Positions 1 to 6,885 of a stretch of 9,390 nt of DNA are shown in pieces. Each line of letters begins with the position of its first letter. Positions within the stretch are counted from its first letter, which is position 1. The stretch covers positions 1 to 9,390 of the forward strand of contig DBQN01000078.1 of the NCBI GenBank assembly GCA_002305255.1, written 5' to 3'. This DNA is from Firmicutes bacterium UBA1393. GTDB taxonomy: Bacteria > Bacillota > DTU025. Position numbers and translations under genes: made by a program. The notes beneath the pieces were generated by a model that saw only the letters and a list, made by a program, of their open reading frames with translations, did not search any database and had not been told where the DNA came from.

Positions 1-103
1 TACCCCATCCATCCGCAGGCAACTGTCGTCCGCACCCCGTCTGCCGATAGCACCAAACAATCATCGCATCATAGGAGGAATTGTCCCACCGCCGCAGAAT
101 ATT

Positions 104-132
104 ACATTTGTAGCCGACGCAGGCACAAATGT
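104..132. promoter_or_regulatory. Candidate operator O1 (inverted repeat) upstream of the SorC-type regulator
   Basis: ACATTTGT at 104-111 and ACAAATGT at 125-132 are exact reverse complements separated by 13 bp, so the half-sites start 21 bp apart, about two helical turns. The repeat ends 28 nt before the chosen ATG at 161, where a repressor could block the promoter or early transcript. The same architecture recurs at 4826-4854 before the transporter genes. SorC/DeoR-type regulators commonly bind inverted repeats near their own promoter, so autoregulation by the adjacent gene is the natural reading. I could not assign convincing -35 and -10 boxes. Confidence 0.65.
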
Positions 133-160
133 CACTGATATGCGGGCGAGGGGGATGTAC

Positions 161-1105
161 ATGGCTGCGGCCAAGAGAATCGACCAGTTGGTCAACATCG
201 CCAGGCTTTACTACGAACACAACTACACTCAGCAGATGATCGCAGAGAAGACTGGCCTGTCGCGCCCGTACATCTCGAAACTGCTCGACGAAGCCAGGGA
301 GAGCGGCATCGTTGAGATCCGGATCAACGATCCCAATGGAACCGAGTCGAAGCTGGAGCGCAACCTCAAGGAGAAGTTTGGCCTCAAGAAGGCGATAGCT
401 ACCCCCCTTACCGGTGCACCTGAGGTGAGCCTTTTCAGCAAGCTCTCGGTCGCCCTCTCAAGATACCTCAACACGATCATATCTGACGGCGACATCATCG
501 GCGTCAGCTGGGGAACCACTCTTTACACCTGTTCTATGAGGCTCAGAGTCGTCGAGCAGATGCCTAACATCAAGGTAGTTCAGATGTGCGGTGCCGTGAG
601 CATGGCGGATCGCGACATCTATGCCAGCGAGATACCGAAGAAGTTCGCCGAGGCCTTCGGCGGTACGCCATATCTGCTGCCCCTGCCTGCAGTGGTCGAC
701 AACATCGAGGCCAAGAACGCCATCGTGAAGGACAAGAGCATCAGCTCCATCCTGAAACTGGCGCAGAGGGCTAACGTGGCGATATGCTCCGTCGGCGTGT
801 TCGACCATGACCGCACACTATGCCGGGCCGGCTACGTAAGCCACCAGCAGGTAGATGAGCTGTTGGCAAAGGGCGCCGTGGGCGACATGTGTTCGAGGAT
901 CATCACCGCCGATGGCCGCGTGTGCGACCCGGAGCTGAACAGCCGCACCATCGGAATCGAGCTAAACGACTTGAAGGCCAAGGAACACAGCATCCTGGTG
1001 TCAGGCGGTCTCGAGAAGGTTGAGTGTATCAAAGCGGCGCTGACAGGCGGATACGCGAATGTTCTGATAACCGACGAGAACGTCGGATATGAGTTGCTGT
1101 CTTAG
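161..1105 (+). CDS. SorC/DeoR-type sugar-responsive transcriptional regulator
   Basis: The protein has 314 residues, typical of the SorC family. An N-terminal helix-turn-helix spans about residues 22-42 (YTQQMIAEKTGLSRPYISKLL). It is followed by the large sugar-binding domain, which resembles phosphosugar isomerase folds, with the family's GVSWGTTLY segment at 114-122 and a C-terminal SGGLEKVECI...GGYANVLITDE stretch at 281-306. SorC proteins usually bind a phosphorylated sugar intermediate and act as tetramers; here the likely ligand is a pathway intermediate made by the downstream kinase or isomerase. I chose ATG 161 because GAGGGGG at 148-154 lies 6 nt upstream and the HTH then sits at the usual distance from the N-terminus. 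ATGs at 140 and 155 are in frame but poorly placed. The gene leads the operon, 14 nt before the isomerase. The specific effector cannot be read from the sequence. Confidence 0.93.
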   Translation: MAAAKRIDQLVNIARLYYEHNYTQQMIAEKTGLSRPYISKLLDEARESGIVEIRINDPNGTESKLERNLKEKFGLKKAIATPLTGAPEVSLFSKLSVALSRYLNTIISDGDIIGVSWGTTLYTCSMRLRVVEQMPNIKVVQMCGAVSMADRDIYASEIPKKFAEAFGGTPYLLPLPAVVDNIEAKNAIVKDKSISSILKLAQRANVAICSVGVFDHDRTLCRAGYVSHQQVDELLAKGAVGDMCSRIITADGRVCDPELNSRTIGIELNDLKAKEHSILVSGGLEKVECIKAALTGGYANVLITDENVGYELLS

Positions 1106-1119
1106 AGGAGGCGTAGGTC

Positions 1120-1581
1120 TTGGTTAGGATAGCCATCGGTTCTGATGAAGCAGGTTTTGGGCTCAAGGAGAAGGTCAAGGCATTTCTACAGCGCAAGGGC
1201 TACGAGGTTGAGGACTATGGCTGCTATGACACCCAGCCCGTGCTCTACCCTGATATAGCCGTGAAAGTCGCCACCGCCGTCGCCGAGGGGCGCGAGGGCC
1301 GAGGTATACTGGTGTGCGGCACAGGCATCGGGATGTGCATCGCTGCCAACAAAGTGCCTGGCATAAGGGCTGCAGTCTGCCACGATCCGTATTCGGCCGA
1401 GAGGGCCCGCAAGAGCAATGACGCTCAGATCATGACCATGGGCGCTCGGGTCATCGGCGAGGAGCTGGCGCTCATGCTGGTATCGATATGGCTCGACTCC
1501 GAGTTCGCAGGGGGCGGCTCTGCTCCGAAAGTCGAGCGGATCAATCACTACGACCGCGAGTTCCGCGTCGGTTGTTGCTGA
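1120..1581 (+). CDS. RpiB/LacA/LacB-family sugar-phosphate isomerase, atypical active site (EryI/DerI-like?)
   Basis: This 153-residue protein matches the RpiB family in length and aligns to E. coli RpiB as I recall it without gaps. It starts at TTG, supported by AGGAGG at 1106-1111 with 8-nt spacing. The catalytic Cys66 lies in the signature GILVCGTGIG (62-71), followed by AANKVPGIRA (75-84) and GARVIG (108-113). RpiB enzymes interconvert aldose and ketose phosphates through an enediol. Several RpiB residues are replaced: His10 by Glu (GSDEAG), His99 by Ser (KSNDAQ), Arg133-His134 by Gly-Ser and Arg137 by Lys, while Asp9 and Arg110 are kept. From memory, the KSN-AQI-TMGARVIG pattern resembles tetrulose-4-phosphate isomerases of erythritol catabolism (EryI/DerI). 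A tetrose- or otherwise non-ribose substrate is therefore likely but unproven. The family is certain; the substrate is not. Confidence 0.92.
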   Translation: MVRIAIGSDEAGFGLKEKVKAFLQRKGYEVEDYGCYDTQPVLYPDIAVKVATAVAEGREGRGILVCGTGIGMCIAANKVPGIRAAVCHDPYSAERARKSNDAQIMTMGARVIGEELALMLVSIWLDSEFAGGGSAPKVERINHYDREFRVGCC

Positions 1582-1649
1582 CACGGCCCGGATCCGGCGC
1601 GATTCAAGCAGACGATCCGACCTGCAGGCGGTCGCCGCTCAGTCGACGT

Positions 1650-1722
1650 AAGCGCTGAGGCGCGCCGATGAGAGCGCTGATACAAGTGCTGAGGCAAGTG
1701 TTGCTGATATGAGTTGTTGAGG
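1650..1722 (+). repeat. Degenerate 12-bp direct repeats in the isomerase-dehydrogenase gap, with a possible 14-codon ORF
   Basis: The 143-nt gap between isomerase and dehydrogenase holds related units: AAGCGCTGAGGC (1650), GAGCGCTGATAC (1672), AAGTGCTGAGGC (1684), AAGTGTTGCTGATAT (1696) and GAGTTGTTGAGG (1711). The middle three start 12 bp apart. The same stretch contains a 14-codon ORF, ATG 1668 to TGA 1710-1712 (MRALIQVLRQVLLI), with GAGG at 1657-1660 seven nt upstream. It ends 12 nt before the dehydrogenase ATG, so it could couple translation or act as a leader peptide. There is also a palindrome CCGGATCCGG at 1588-1597. The repeats are visible, but a function for them or for the small ORF is speculative. 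Confidence 0.4.
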
Positions 1723-1724
1723 AG

Positions 1725-3095
1725 ATGTTCCCGTTGGTATTGGATTCGGAGACCGTTCGCAGTTCCGCAGCCTGCGACTACCTAGGCAAAGAGCTTCAGT
1801 GTTCATGTGGCAGAACGCACAGCGTCGGCGTGAAGAGAGTGATCATTGAGAGCGGCGCACTCGACGACCTACCCTCAGTCATTCGGGAGCTAGGTCACAC
1901 GAGTGCTTTTGTTGTGGCCGACACAAACACCTATGCCGCGGCGGGAAGCCGAGTCGAGAGTCTGCTCCGCAAGGCCGGGCTTGCCGACGGCATCCTGATA
2001 TATCGGCGCCAGGGTGACCTGGTGCCTGATGAGCGCGCCATCGGTGAGTTCTTCGTTGCCGTACACCGCCCGGATGTGATAGTCGCCGTAGGCGCCGGAG
2101 TCATAAACGATCTCGCGAAATACGTTGGATCGCGCCTTAGCATCCCTGTCATTATCGTAGCTACTGCTCCATCCATGGATGGATTTGCGTCTGACTCATC
2201 TGCACTCATCCTCGACAACCTGAAAACATCCGTTGAAGTACAAACCGTCGAAGCCATCGTCGCCGACGTCGACGTGCTCCGCGCCGCGCCCATCGAGATG
2301 ATCAGGGCCGGCATGGGCGACATGTTCGGCAAGTACACCGCCCTAAAGGATTGGATGTTGGGCCACATCGTCACCGGCGAGTACTACTGTGAGGGCGTCG
2401 CGGAGATGGTGGCTTACTCAGTGGAGAAGTGCATCCGGAGCACGAGCGGACTGGCGAGCCGCGACGCCGAGGCGATCAGGAATCTCATGGAAGGCTTGGT
2501 CCTCAGCGGCATCGCCATGAGTTTCGTCGGCAACTCTCGGCCTGCGTCAGGTGCCGAGCACCACATCTCGCACTACTGGGAGAACGCGTTCCTGCAGCTT
2601 AACAGGGCGGCGGTGCTTCACGGAACCAAGGTCGGCATCGGAACCGTCGTCGTAAGCCGCATAGGCACAGCCCTTGCCTCCCGGGCCGTCGACTTTGAGG
2701 CCGCGCGCCGCGACGCAGTTGCCTTCGACGCTGCCAGATGGCGGTCTGACGTTGAACGGCTTTTCGGCACCGCGGCCCCGGGGATCATCAGGCACAGTGA
2801 GGAGGCCAACCGCAACTCCATCGACGAGCGGCTGCATAGAATCGACATCCTCGAGCGCGAATGGGAGAGAATCGCGCAGGTGTTGTCAACCCCTCCGTCG
2901 GCCGGCCAGGTAGAGAGCCTGATGGCAGCCGTAGGTGCCCCCCTCAGGCCGATGGACATCGGCGTCGACAACGGCATGGTCGAGGGCGGAGTGATGTACG
3001 CCAAGGAGATCCGTCCACGCTACACCGTGCTTCAACTGGCCTCTGATCTCGGATTGCTCGAGGAGTTCGCTCGAAAGGCAGGCAGCGAAAAATGA
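1725..3095 (+). CDS. AraM/EgsA-like sn-glycerol-1-phosphate dehydrogenase family protein (metal-dependent alcohol dehydrogenase)
   Basis: This 456-residue cytoplasmic enzyme carries the hallmarks of the glycerol-1-phosphate dehydrogenase branch of iron-type alcohol dehydrogenases. These are a nucleotide-binding GAGVINDLAKY (123-133), TAPSMDGFASD (147-157), MGDMFGKYTALKDW (197-210), SRPASGAEHHISHYWE (271-286) and LHGTKVGIGT (298-307). By family analogy the divalent metal is held by Asp199, His279 and His299. Known members (B. subtilis AraM) interconvert glycerol-1-phosphate and dihydroxyacetone phosphate with NAD(P)H; here the substrate may be another polyol phosphate. It is longer than B. subtilis AraM, about 394 residues as I recall. 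It adds an N-terminal segment with CSCGRTH (26-32) and extra sequence around 325-380. GAGGAG directly abuts ATG 1725 with no spacing, so TTG 1734 (9-nt spacing from GGAG) may be the true start. The kinase gene follows 4 nt after the stop. Confidence 0.9.
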   Translation: MFPLVLDSETVRSSAACDYLGKELQCSCGRTHSVGVKRVIIESGALDDLPSVIRELGHTSAFVVADTNTYAAAGSRVESLLRKAGLADGILIYRRQGDLVPDERAIGEFFVAVHRPDVIVAVGAGVINDLAKYVGSRLSIPVIIVATAPSMDGFASDSSALILDNLKTSVEVQTVEAIVADVDVLRAAPIEMIRAGMGDMFGKYTALKDWMLGHIVTGEYYCEGVAEMVAYSVEKCIRSTSGLASRDAEAIRNLMEGLVLSGIAMSFVGNSRPASGAEHHISHYWENAFLQLNRAAVLHGTKVGIGTVVVSRIGTALASRAVDFEAARRDAVAFDAARWRSDVERLFGTAAPGIIRHSEEANRNSIDERLHRIDILEREWERIAQVLSTPPSAGQVESLMAAVGAPLRPMDIGVDNGMVEGGVMYAKEIRPRYTVLQLASDLGLLEEFARKAGSEK

Positions 3096-3099
3096 TCCG

Positions 3100-4821
3100 G
3101 TGGCTCGGCAGGTGAGTACCAAATACGCGCTGGGCATAGATTTCGGCACCCGGTCCGCCAGAGTTCTCATTGTGGAGACTGACGGCGGGCGCGAGGTAGT
3201 CGACATCGCCATGGACTATGCGCACGGGGTGATGGACTCCAGTCTCCCAGATGGAACTCCCCTCGAGGCCGACTGGGCGCTGCAGCATCCCGGCGACTAC
3301 GTGGATGTGCTGCGAACAGCCATCCGGAAGGCGCTGGCGACAGGCGGGATATCACCGACCGACATCGTCGGGGTGGGGATCGACTTCACATCATGCACGA
3401 TGTTGCCCCTCGATGAGGCAGGGATGCCGCTATGCTTAAGGGCTGAGTACGCATCAACTCCGCACGCCTATGTGAAGCTGTGGAAACACCATGCGGCCCA
3501 GGCCGAGGCTGACGAGATCAACCGCATCGCTGGGCTGCGGGGAGAGGACCTCTTAGATTCGTGCGGCGGAAGGGTCTCGTCGGAGGCCATGATCCCCAAG
3601 GTGTGGCAGGTGCTGAATGAGGCACCGGAGGTATACCGAGCCGCGTACAAGTTCATCGAGGCCGGCGACTGGATCGTCATGCTTCTTACCGGCGAGGAAC
3701 GGCGAAGCAAGTGCATGGCAGGGTTCAAGTCCCTCTGGACCCCGAGCGGCCACAGCCCTGATCCGGCGTTCTTCCGGGAGCTTGACCCGAGGCTAGAAAA
3801 CGTCGTCGCCGAGAAGCTTGGGTCGCTGTACCACCCAATAGGAGCCAGAGCAGGCAGGATAACCGCCGAGGCGGCGGAGCTCACGGGGCTGGAGCCGGGC
3901 ACGGCGGTGTCGGTGGCGTGTATCGACGCGCACGCCTCGCTGCTGGGTGCAGGGATCTCGGAGCCGGGGCAGATGGTGCTGATCATGGGCACGTCTAGCT
4001 GCCACATCCTGCTCGACGAGGAGCGCCGGCACGTGCCGGGGATATGCGGGATGGTCAGCGATGGGATCGTCCCGGGCCTGGTTGCCTATGAGGCGGGGCA
4101 GTGCTGCGTCGGAGATCACTTCGAGTGGTTCGTCGAGAACTGCGTGCCAGCCAGTTACCAGGCCGAGGCCGCACGCGCCGGCGTCGACATGCACGGGCTG
4201 TTGAGCGAAAGGTGTGCGCAGCTCAGGCCGGGTGAATCGGGCGTGATCGCGCTTGACTGGTGGAATGGGAACAGGTCGGTGTTGGCCGATGCCGATCTCG
4301 CGGGCGCCTTCATAGGGTGCACGCTGCAAACAAAGCCCGAACACCTCTACCTGGCCCTGGTCGAGGCCACGGCCTTCGGAACGAAGCTGATTGTGGAGAA
4401 CTACAGGCAGCACGGGGTGGCTGTGCGCGAGATCAGGGCGGCCGGCGGCATCGCATCGAAGAACAGCATGGTCATGCAGGTGTATGCCGACGTGCTCGAT
4501 GCCGAACTGGCAGTGTGCGGGACGAGTCAGGCCTCGGCATTGGGAGCAGCGATGCTGGGCGCCGCGGCGGCAGGCGCGGGGGCAGGCGGCCATGATTCGC
4601 TGGTCGACGCGGTGCGGGCGATGTCGGGGGCGTGCAGCAAGCGTTACGTGCCTGATAAGGAACGCGTCGGGGTTTATCAGCAGCTCTACGAGGTCTACTG
4701 CGTGCTGCACGATTACTTCGGCAGAGCTGGTGAAGGAAAGCACCTGTTACGACAGCTAAAGGCGGTCAAGGGGAGGCATTTGACTGCCATCGGCAGGAGT
4801 TCATCGTCGCGTGGAGAATAG
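3100..4821 (+). CDS. araB: FGGY-family carbohydrate kinase, L-ribulokinase (AraB)-like
   Basis: This 573-residue cytoplasmic kinase would transfer phosphate from ATP to a pentulose or related polyol. AraB-type features in order are the ATP-binding loop GIDFGTRSARVL (12-23), substrate-side GIDFTSCTMLP (93-103), KLWKHHAAQ (126-134), IEAGDWIVMLLTG (186-198) and AGFKSLW (207-213). The probable catalytic Asp276 lies in CIDAHAS, followed by MGTSSCHILL (296-305), EATAFGTKLI (422-431) and AAGGIASKN (447-455). The length fits L-ribulokinases (about 560 residues), with a short extra C-terminus after residue 560 and an Ala/Gly-rich loop at 487-497. The start is uncertain. GTG 3100 lies 4 nt past the dehydrogenase stop without a good ribosome site. 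GTG 3112 (MSTKYALGIDFG) has GGTGG 8 nt upstream and fits the family N-terminus. AraB enzymes accept several pentuloses and pentitols, and no araA or araD accompanies it, so L-ribulose need not be the substrate. Confidence 0.93.
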   Translation: MARQVSTKYALGIDFGTRSARVLIVETDGGREVVDIAMDYAHGVMDSSLPDGTPLEADWALQHPGDYVDVLRTAIRKALATGGISPTDIVGVGIDFTSCTMLPLDEAGMPLCLRAEYASTPHAYVKLWKHHAAQAEADEINRIAGLRGEDLLDSCGGRVSSEAMIPKVWQVLNEAPEVYRAAYKFIEAGDWIVMLLTGEERRSKCMAGFKSLWTPSGHSPDPAFFRELDPRLENVVAEKLGSLYHPIGARAGRITAEAAELTGLEPGTAVSVACIDAHASLLGAGISEPGQMVLIMGTSSCHILLDEERRHVPGICGMVSDGIVPGLVAYEAGQCCVGDHFEWFVENCVPASYQAEAARAGVDMHGLLSERCAQLRPGESGVIALDWWNGNRSVLADADLAGAFIGCTLQTKPEHLYLALVEATAFGTKLIVENYRQHGVAVREIRAAGGIASKNSMVMQVYADVLDAELAVCGTSQASALGAAMLGAAAAGAGAGGHDSLVDAVRAMSGACSKRYVPDKERVGVYQQLYEVYCVLHDYFGRAGEGKHLLRQLKAVKGRHLTAIGRSSSSRGE

Positions 4822-4825
4822 TGAC

Positions 4826-4854
4826 ACATATGTATTACACGTAGGAACAAATGT
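4826..4854. promoter_or_regulatory. Candidate operator O2 upstream of the ABC transporter genes
   Basis: ACATATGT at 4826-4833 and ACAAATGT at 4847-4854 are separated by 13 bp, the same half-site length and phasing as O1 at 104-132. By my count the two sites agree at 22 of 29 positions, including the right half-site in full and ACG-AGG inside the spacer. O2 starts 4 nt after the kinase stop and ends 62 nt before the ATPase start. It is the only non-coding stretch of this size between the catabolic and transport genes. It most likely lets the SorC-type regulator control a separate transporter promoter. No clear -35/-10 pair could be assigned, and no T-tailed terminator for the upstream operon is visible in 4822-4916. 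Confidence 0.62.
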
Positions 4855-4916
4855 AAACTTTTCGCGGGCGTCCTCCCGAACCCGTTAATGATCTTCATAT
4901 GGGAGTGGAATCGCAC

Positions 4917-5969
4917 ATGGCGGGAATCGAATTCAAGAAGGTATGCAAGTCATTCGGGACCACCAAGGTCATCGAGAACCTGGATCTGTCTATCAGAGAC
5001 GGCAAGTTCACTGTGCTGCTGGGTCCGTCAGGGTGCGGCAAGACCACTCTCCTGAGGATGATAGCCGGCATCGGTCCTGCGACGTCAGGAGAGATCCTCA
5101 TCGATGGCAAGGATGTGTCCGACATTCCGCCGGGCCGGCGCGGGGTGGCAATGGTGTTTCAGAACTACGCGCTCTACCCAACCATGACCGTTGAGGAGAA
5201 CATCGAGTTCGGCCTGAAGAACAACGGTGTGCCCAGGGATGAGCGGAAGAGGCTGATCAAAGACGTATCCGAGATCGTCGGCCTCACTGAGTACCTCAAA
5301 CGCAAGCCCTCCACTCTGTCAGGCGGGCAGCGCCAGAGAGTGGCTCTGGCGCGGGCCATGGTCAAGAAGCCCCGGGTGTTCCTCATGGATGAACCCCTGT
5401 CGAACCTCGACGCCAAGCTACGCCTGGCCATGCGCGCAGAACTGATAGAGCTGCACAGGCGACTTGCCACCACCTTCGTCTACGTCACGCACGACCAGGT
5501 AGAGGCGATGGCCATGGCTGACGACATCGTGCTCATGGACAAGGGCGAGATTCAGCAGCAAGATACGCCTGAGGGAATCTACCGGGATCCCAACAACATC
5601 TTCACGGCTCAGTTCATCGGCACACCGGCCATGAACGTGTTGCCCCTTGGCACCGCCGGAATGCAGATGGGATACAGGCCGGAGAAGGTCGTGATGTCGA
5701 AGGCCGGCACCGGGCAGCTTTATCAGGCGGCGGGCACGATAGTCACGCGTGAGATGCTGGGCTCGGAAACCCTGTATAAGGTGGGGCTTAAGGACGGCAA
5801 GTCGGTGATGGTCAAGAGCTCCGATGAGAGCTTCCGCAGTGGCGAGGACGTGGTACTCTCGGTGGCTCAGGAAGACATCTACTTCTTCGATAGGGCCGGA
5901 AAGCGCGTTCGCGCCGGCGAGGGCACTGAGTATGAGGCTTATCTGGCAGCTGTGAGGAGGGGCGCGTGA
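4917..5969 (+). CDS. ABC sugar importer ATP-binding protein (MalK/UgpC/MsmX type)
   Basis: This 350-residue ATPase would power the two permeases encoded next. Visible motifs are Walker A GPSGCGKTT (36-44), Q-loop Gln82 in FQNYALYPTMT, ABC signature LSGGQ (134-138), Walker B VFLMDEP with catalytic Glu159, D-loop SNLDAKLR, and H-loop His192. The remaining ~110 residues form the OB-like regulatory domain typical of MalK/UgpC proteins (GYRPE at 252-256), here without any recognisable extra domain. I chose ATG 4917 (MAGIEFKKVCKSFG) because GGGAGTGG at 4901-4908 lies 8 nt upstream. ATG 4899 is in frame but has no such site. The stop TGA overlaps the next ATG by one base, which indicates translational coupling. 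Many members of this family serve several importers, so partner specificity is inferred only from gene order. Confidence 0.95.
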   Translation: MAGIEFKKVCKSFGTTKVIENLDLSIRDGKFTVLLGPSGCGKTTLLRMIAGIGPATSGEILIDGKDVSDIPPGRRGVAMVFQNYALYPTMTVEENIEFGLKNNGVPRDERKRLIKDVSEIVGLTEYLKRKPSTLSGGQRQRVALARAMVKKPRVFLMDEPLSNLDAKLRLAMRAELIELHRRLATTFVYVTHDQVEAMAMADDIVLMDKGEIQQQDTPEGIYRDPNNIFTAQFIGTPAMNVLPLGTAGMQMGYRPEKVVMSKAGTGQLYQAAGTIVTREMLGSETLYKVGLKDGKSVMVKSSDESFRSGEDVVLSVAQEDIYFFDRAGKRVRAGEGTEYEAYLAAVRRGA

Positions 5970-6871
5970 TGGCATCGCCAAAGAGCCGCTTCCGGCTGCG
6001 CAAAGAGACGCTGATACCATACGCCCTGATAGCACCTGCCATGGCGTTTCTGCTGGTGTTCACGTTCTACCCCATGGTGAACCTGGTGTACCTGAGTTTC
6101 TTCAACTACAACCTGGTCAACCCCAACAAGACCTTCGTCGGTCTACAGAATTATGAGACTCTGTTCCTTGTGAAGAGGGACTTCCTCATAGCCCTGCGCA
6201 ACACCGCAGTGTACACAGCGGCGGTGGTGTGCACGCTGATCCCGTTGTCGCTGCTGTTCTCGCTGTGGTTCCAGGCCGATACGCGACTGAACAGCTTCGC
6301 GCAGACAGCGCTGTTCACGCCGCACCTGATAGCACTTCTGTCATGCGCGATGATCTGGTCGTGGGTGATGGACCAGAACACGTATGGCTTACTCAACATT
6401 GTCTTGCGATTCTTCGGGTTCGGGCCGCTGCGATGGTTTAACAGCTCCAGCACGGCCATGCTGTCGGTGGTTATTGTGTCGGTGTGGAAGAGCATCGGCT
6501 ACTACGCCATAGTCATCCTGTCGGCGCTCAAAGCGATTCCTGCCGACATCTACGAGGCTGCGGCCCTCGACAACGCTCCTAAGGTGCGCACTTTCTTCAA
6601 GATCACGCTTCCGATGCTGTCGCCGCAGCTGTTCTTCCTGCTCATCGTGATTACAATCAACTCCTTCAAGGTGTTCGACACCATCAGGATCATGACAGAA
6701 GGAGGGCCGGGCAGCTCAACTGATGTGCTGACTTACTACATCTACCGCTACGCGTTCAGGCACTTCAGGATAGGCTACGCGTCGGCCGCAGGCACCGTGC
6801 TTATGGTGATTCTGATGGTCATGACGGCTGTGTATTTCAAAGTGCTGTCTAAGCGGGTGCACTATCAATAG
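5969..6871 (+). CDS. ABC sugar importer permease, MalF/UgpA type
   Basis: This 300-residue inner-membrane protein has six apparent transmembrane segments, at about residues 15-37, 77-100, 111-134, 163-187, 219-241 and 268-291. The cytoplasmic EAA loop reads YEAAALDNAPKVRTFFKITLP (195-215), the contact site for the ATPase; the common Asp-Gly-Ala is Asp-Asn-Ala here, as in the partner permease. GGPGSSTDVLTYYIYRYAF (246-264) is characteristic of the UgpA/MalF branch of CUT1 importers. The start is ATG 5969, with GAGGAGGGG at 5954-5962 and 6-nt spacing. An in-frame GTG at 5966 is less likely. It would form a heterodimeric channel with the next gene product. Substrates of this branch include sugars, sugar phosphates and glycerol-3-phosphate derivatives. 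Confidence 0.95.
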   Translation: MASPKSRFRLRKETLIPYALIAPAMAFLLVFTFYPMVNLVYLSFFNYNLVNPNKTFVGLQNYETLFLVKRDFLIALRNTAVYTAAVVCTLIPLSLLFSLWFQADTRLNSFAQTALFTPHLIALLSCAMIWSWVMDQNTYGLLNIVLRFFGFGPLRWFNSSSTAMLSVVIVSVWKSIGYYAIVILSALKAIPADIYEAAALDNAPKVRTFFKITLPMLSPQLFFLLIVITINSFKVFDTIRIMTEGGPGSSTDVLTYYIYRYAFRHFRIGYASAAGTVLMVILMVMTAVYFKVLSKRVHYQ

Positions 6872-6885
6872 AAAGGAGGATCACC

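Noticed and set aside
73..78. AGGAGG ribosome-site-like sequence in the leader
   Set aside because: The only nearby start is a TTG 2 nt away, too close, and no meaningful frame follows; it is probably chance.
2..160. Open frame running from the left edge into the regulator's frame
   Set aside because: It has no start codon before 140, and the translation is Pro/Arg-rich without domain features. The ribosome site at 148-154 and the normal HTH position support a start at 161.
4487..4600. Ala/Gly-rich codon run in the kinase as a possible repeat or frameshift
   Set aside because: The frame stays open with family motifs on both sides, and this corresponds to a variable surface loop; no break is needed to explain it.
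3793..4743. Long reverse-strand open frame of 316 codons opposite the kinase gene
   Set aside because: It lies wholly within the clearly recognisable AraB-like gene. Its Arg/His-rich translation shows no family motif, as expected for antisense shadows in G+C-rich coding DNA.
4821..4860. Sigma-70-like promoter using GTGACA (4821-4826) as -35
   Set aside because: GTGACA matches TTGACA at 5 of 6 positions, but no acceptable -10 box lies 16-18 bp downstream, so no promoter was called.
4865..4878. CGGG/CCCG hairpin as a terminator for the kinase operon
   Set aside because: The stem is only 4 bp and no T-run follows, so it is too weak to call.
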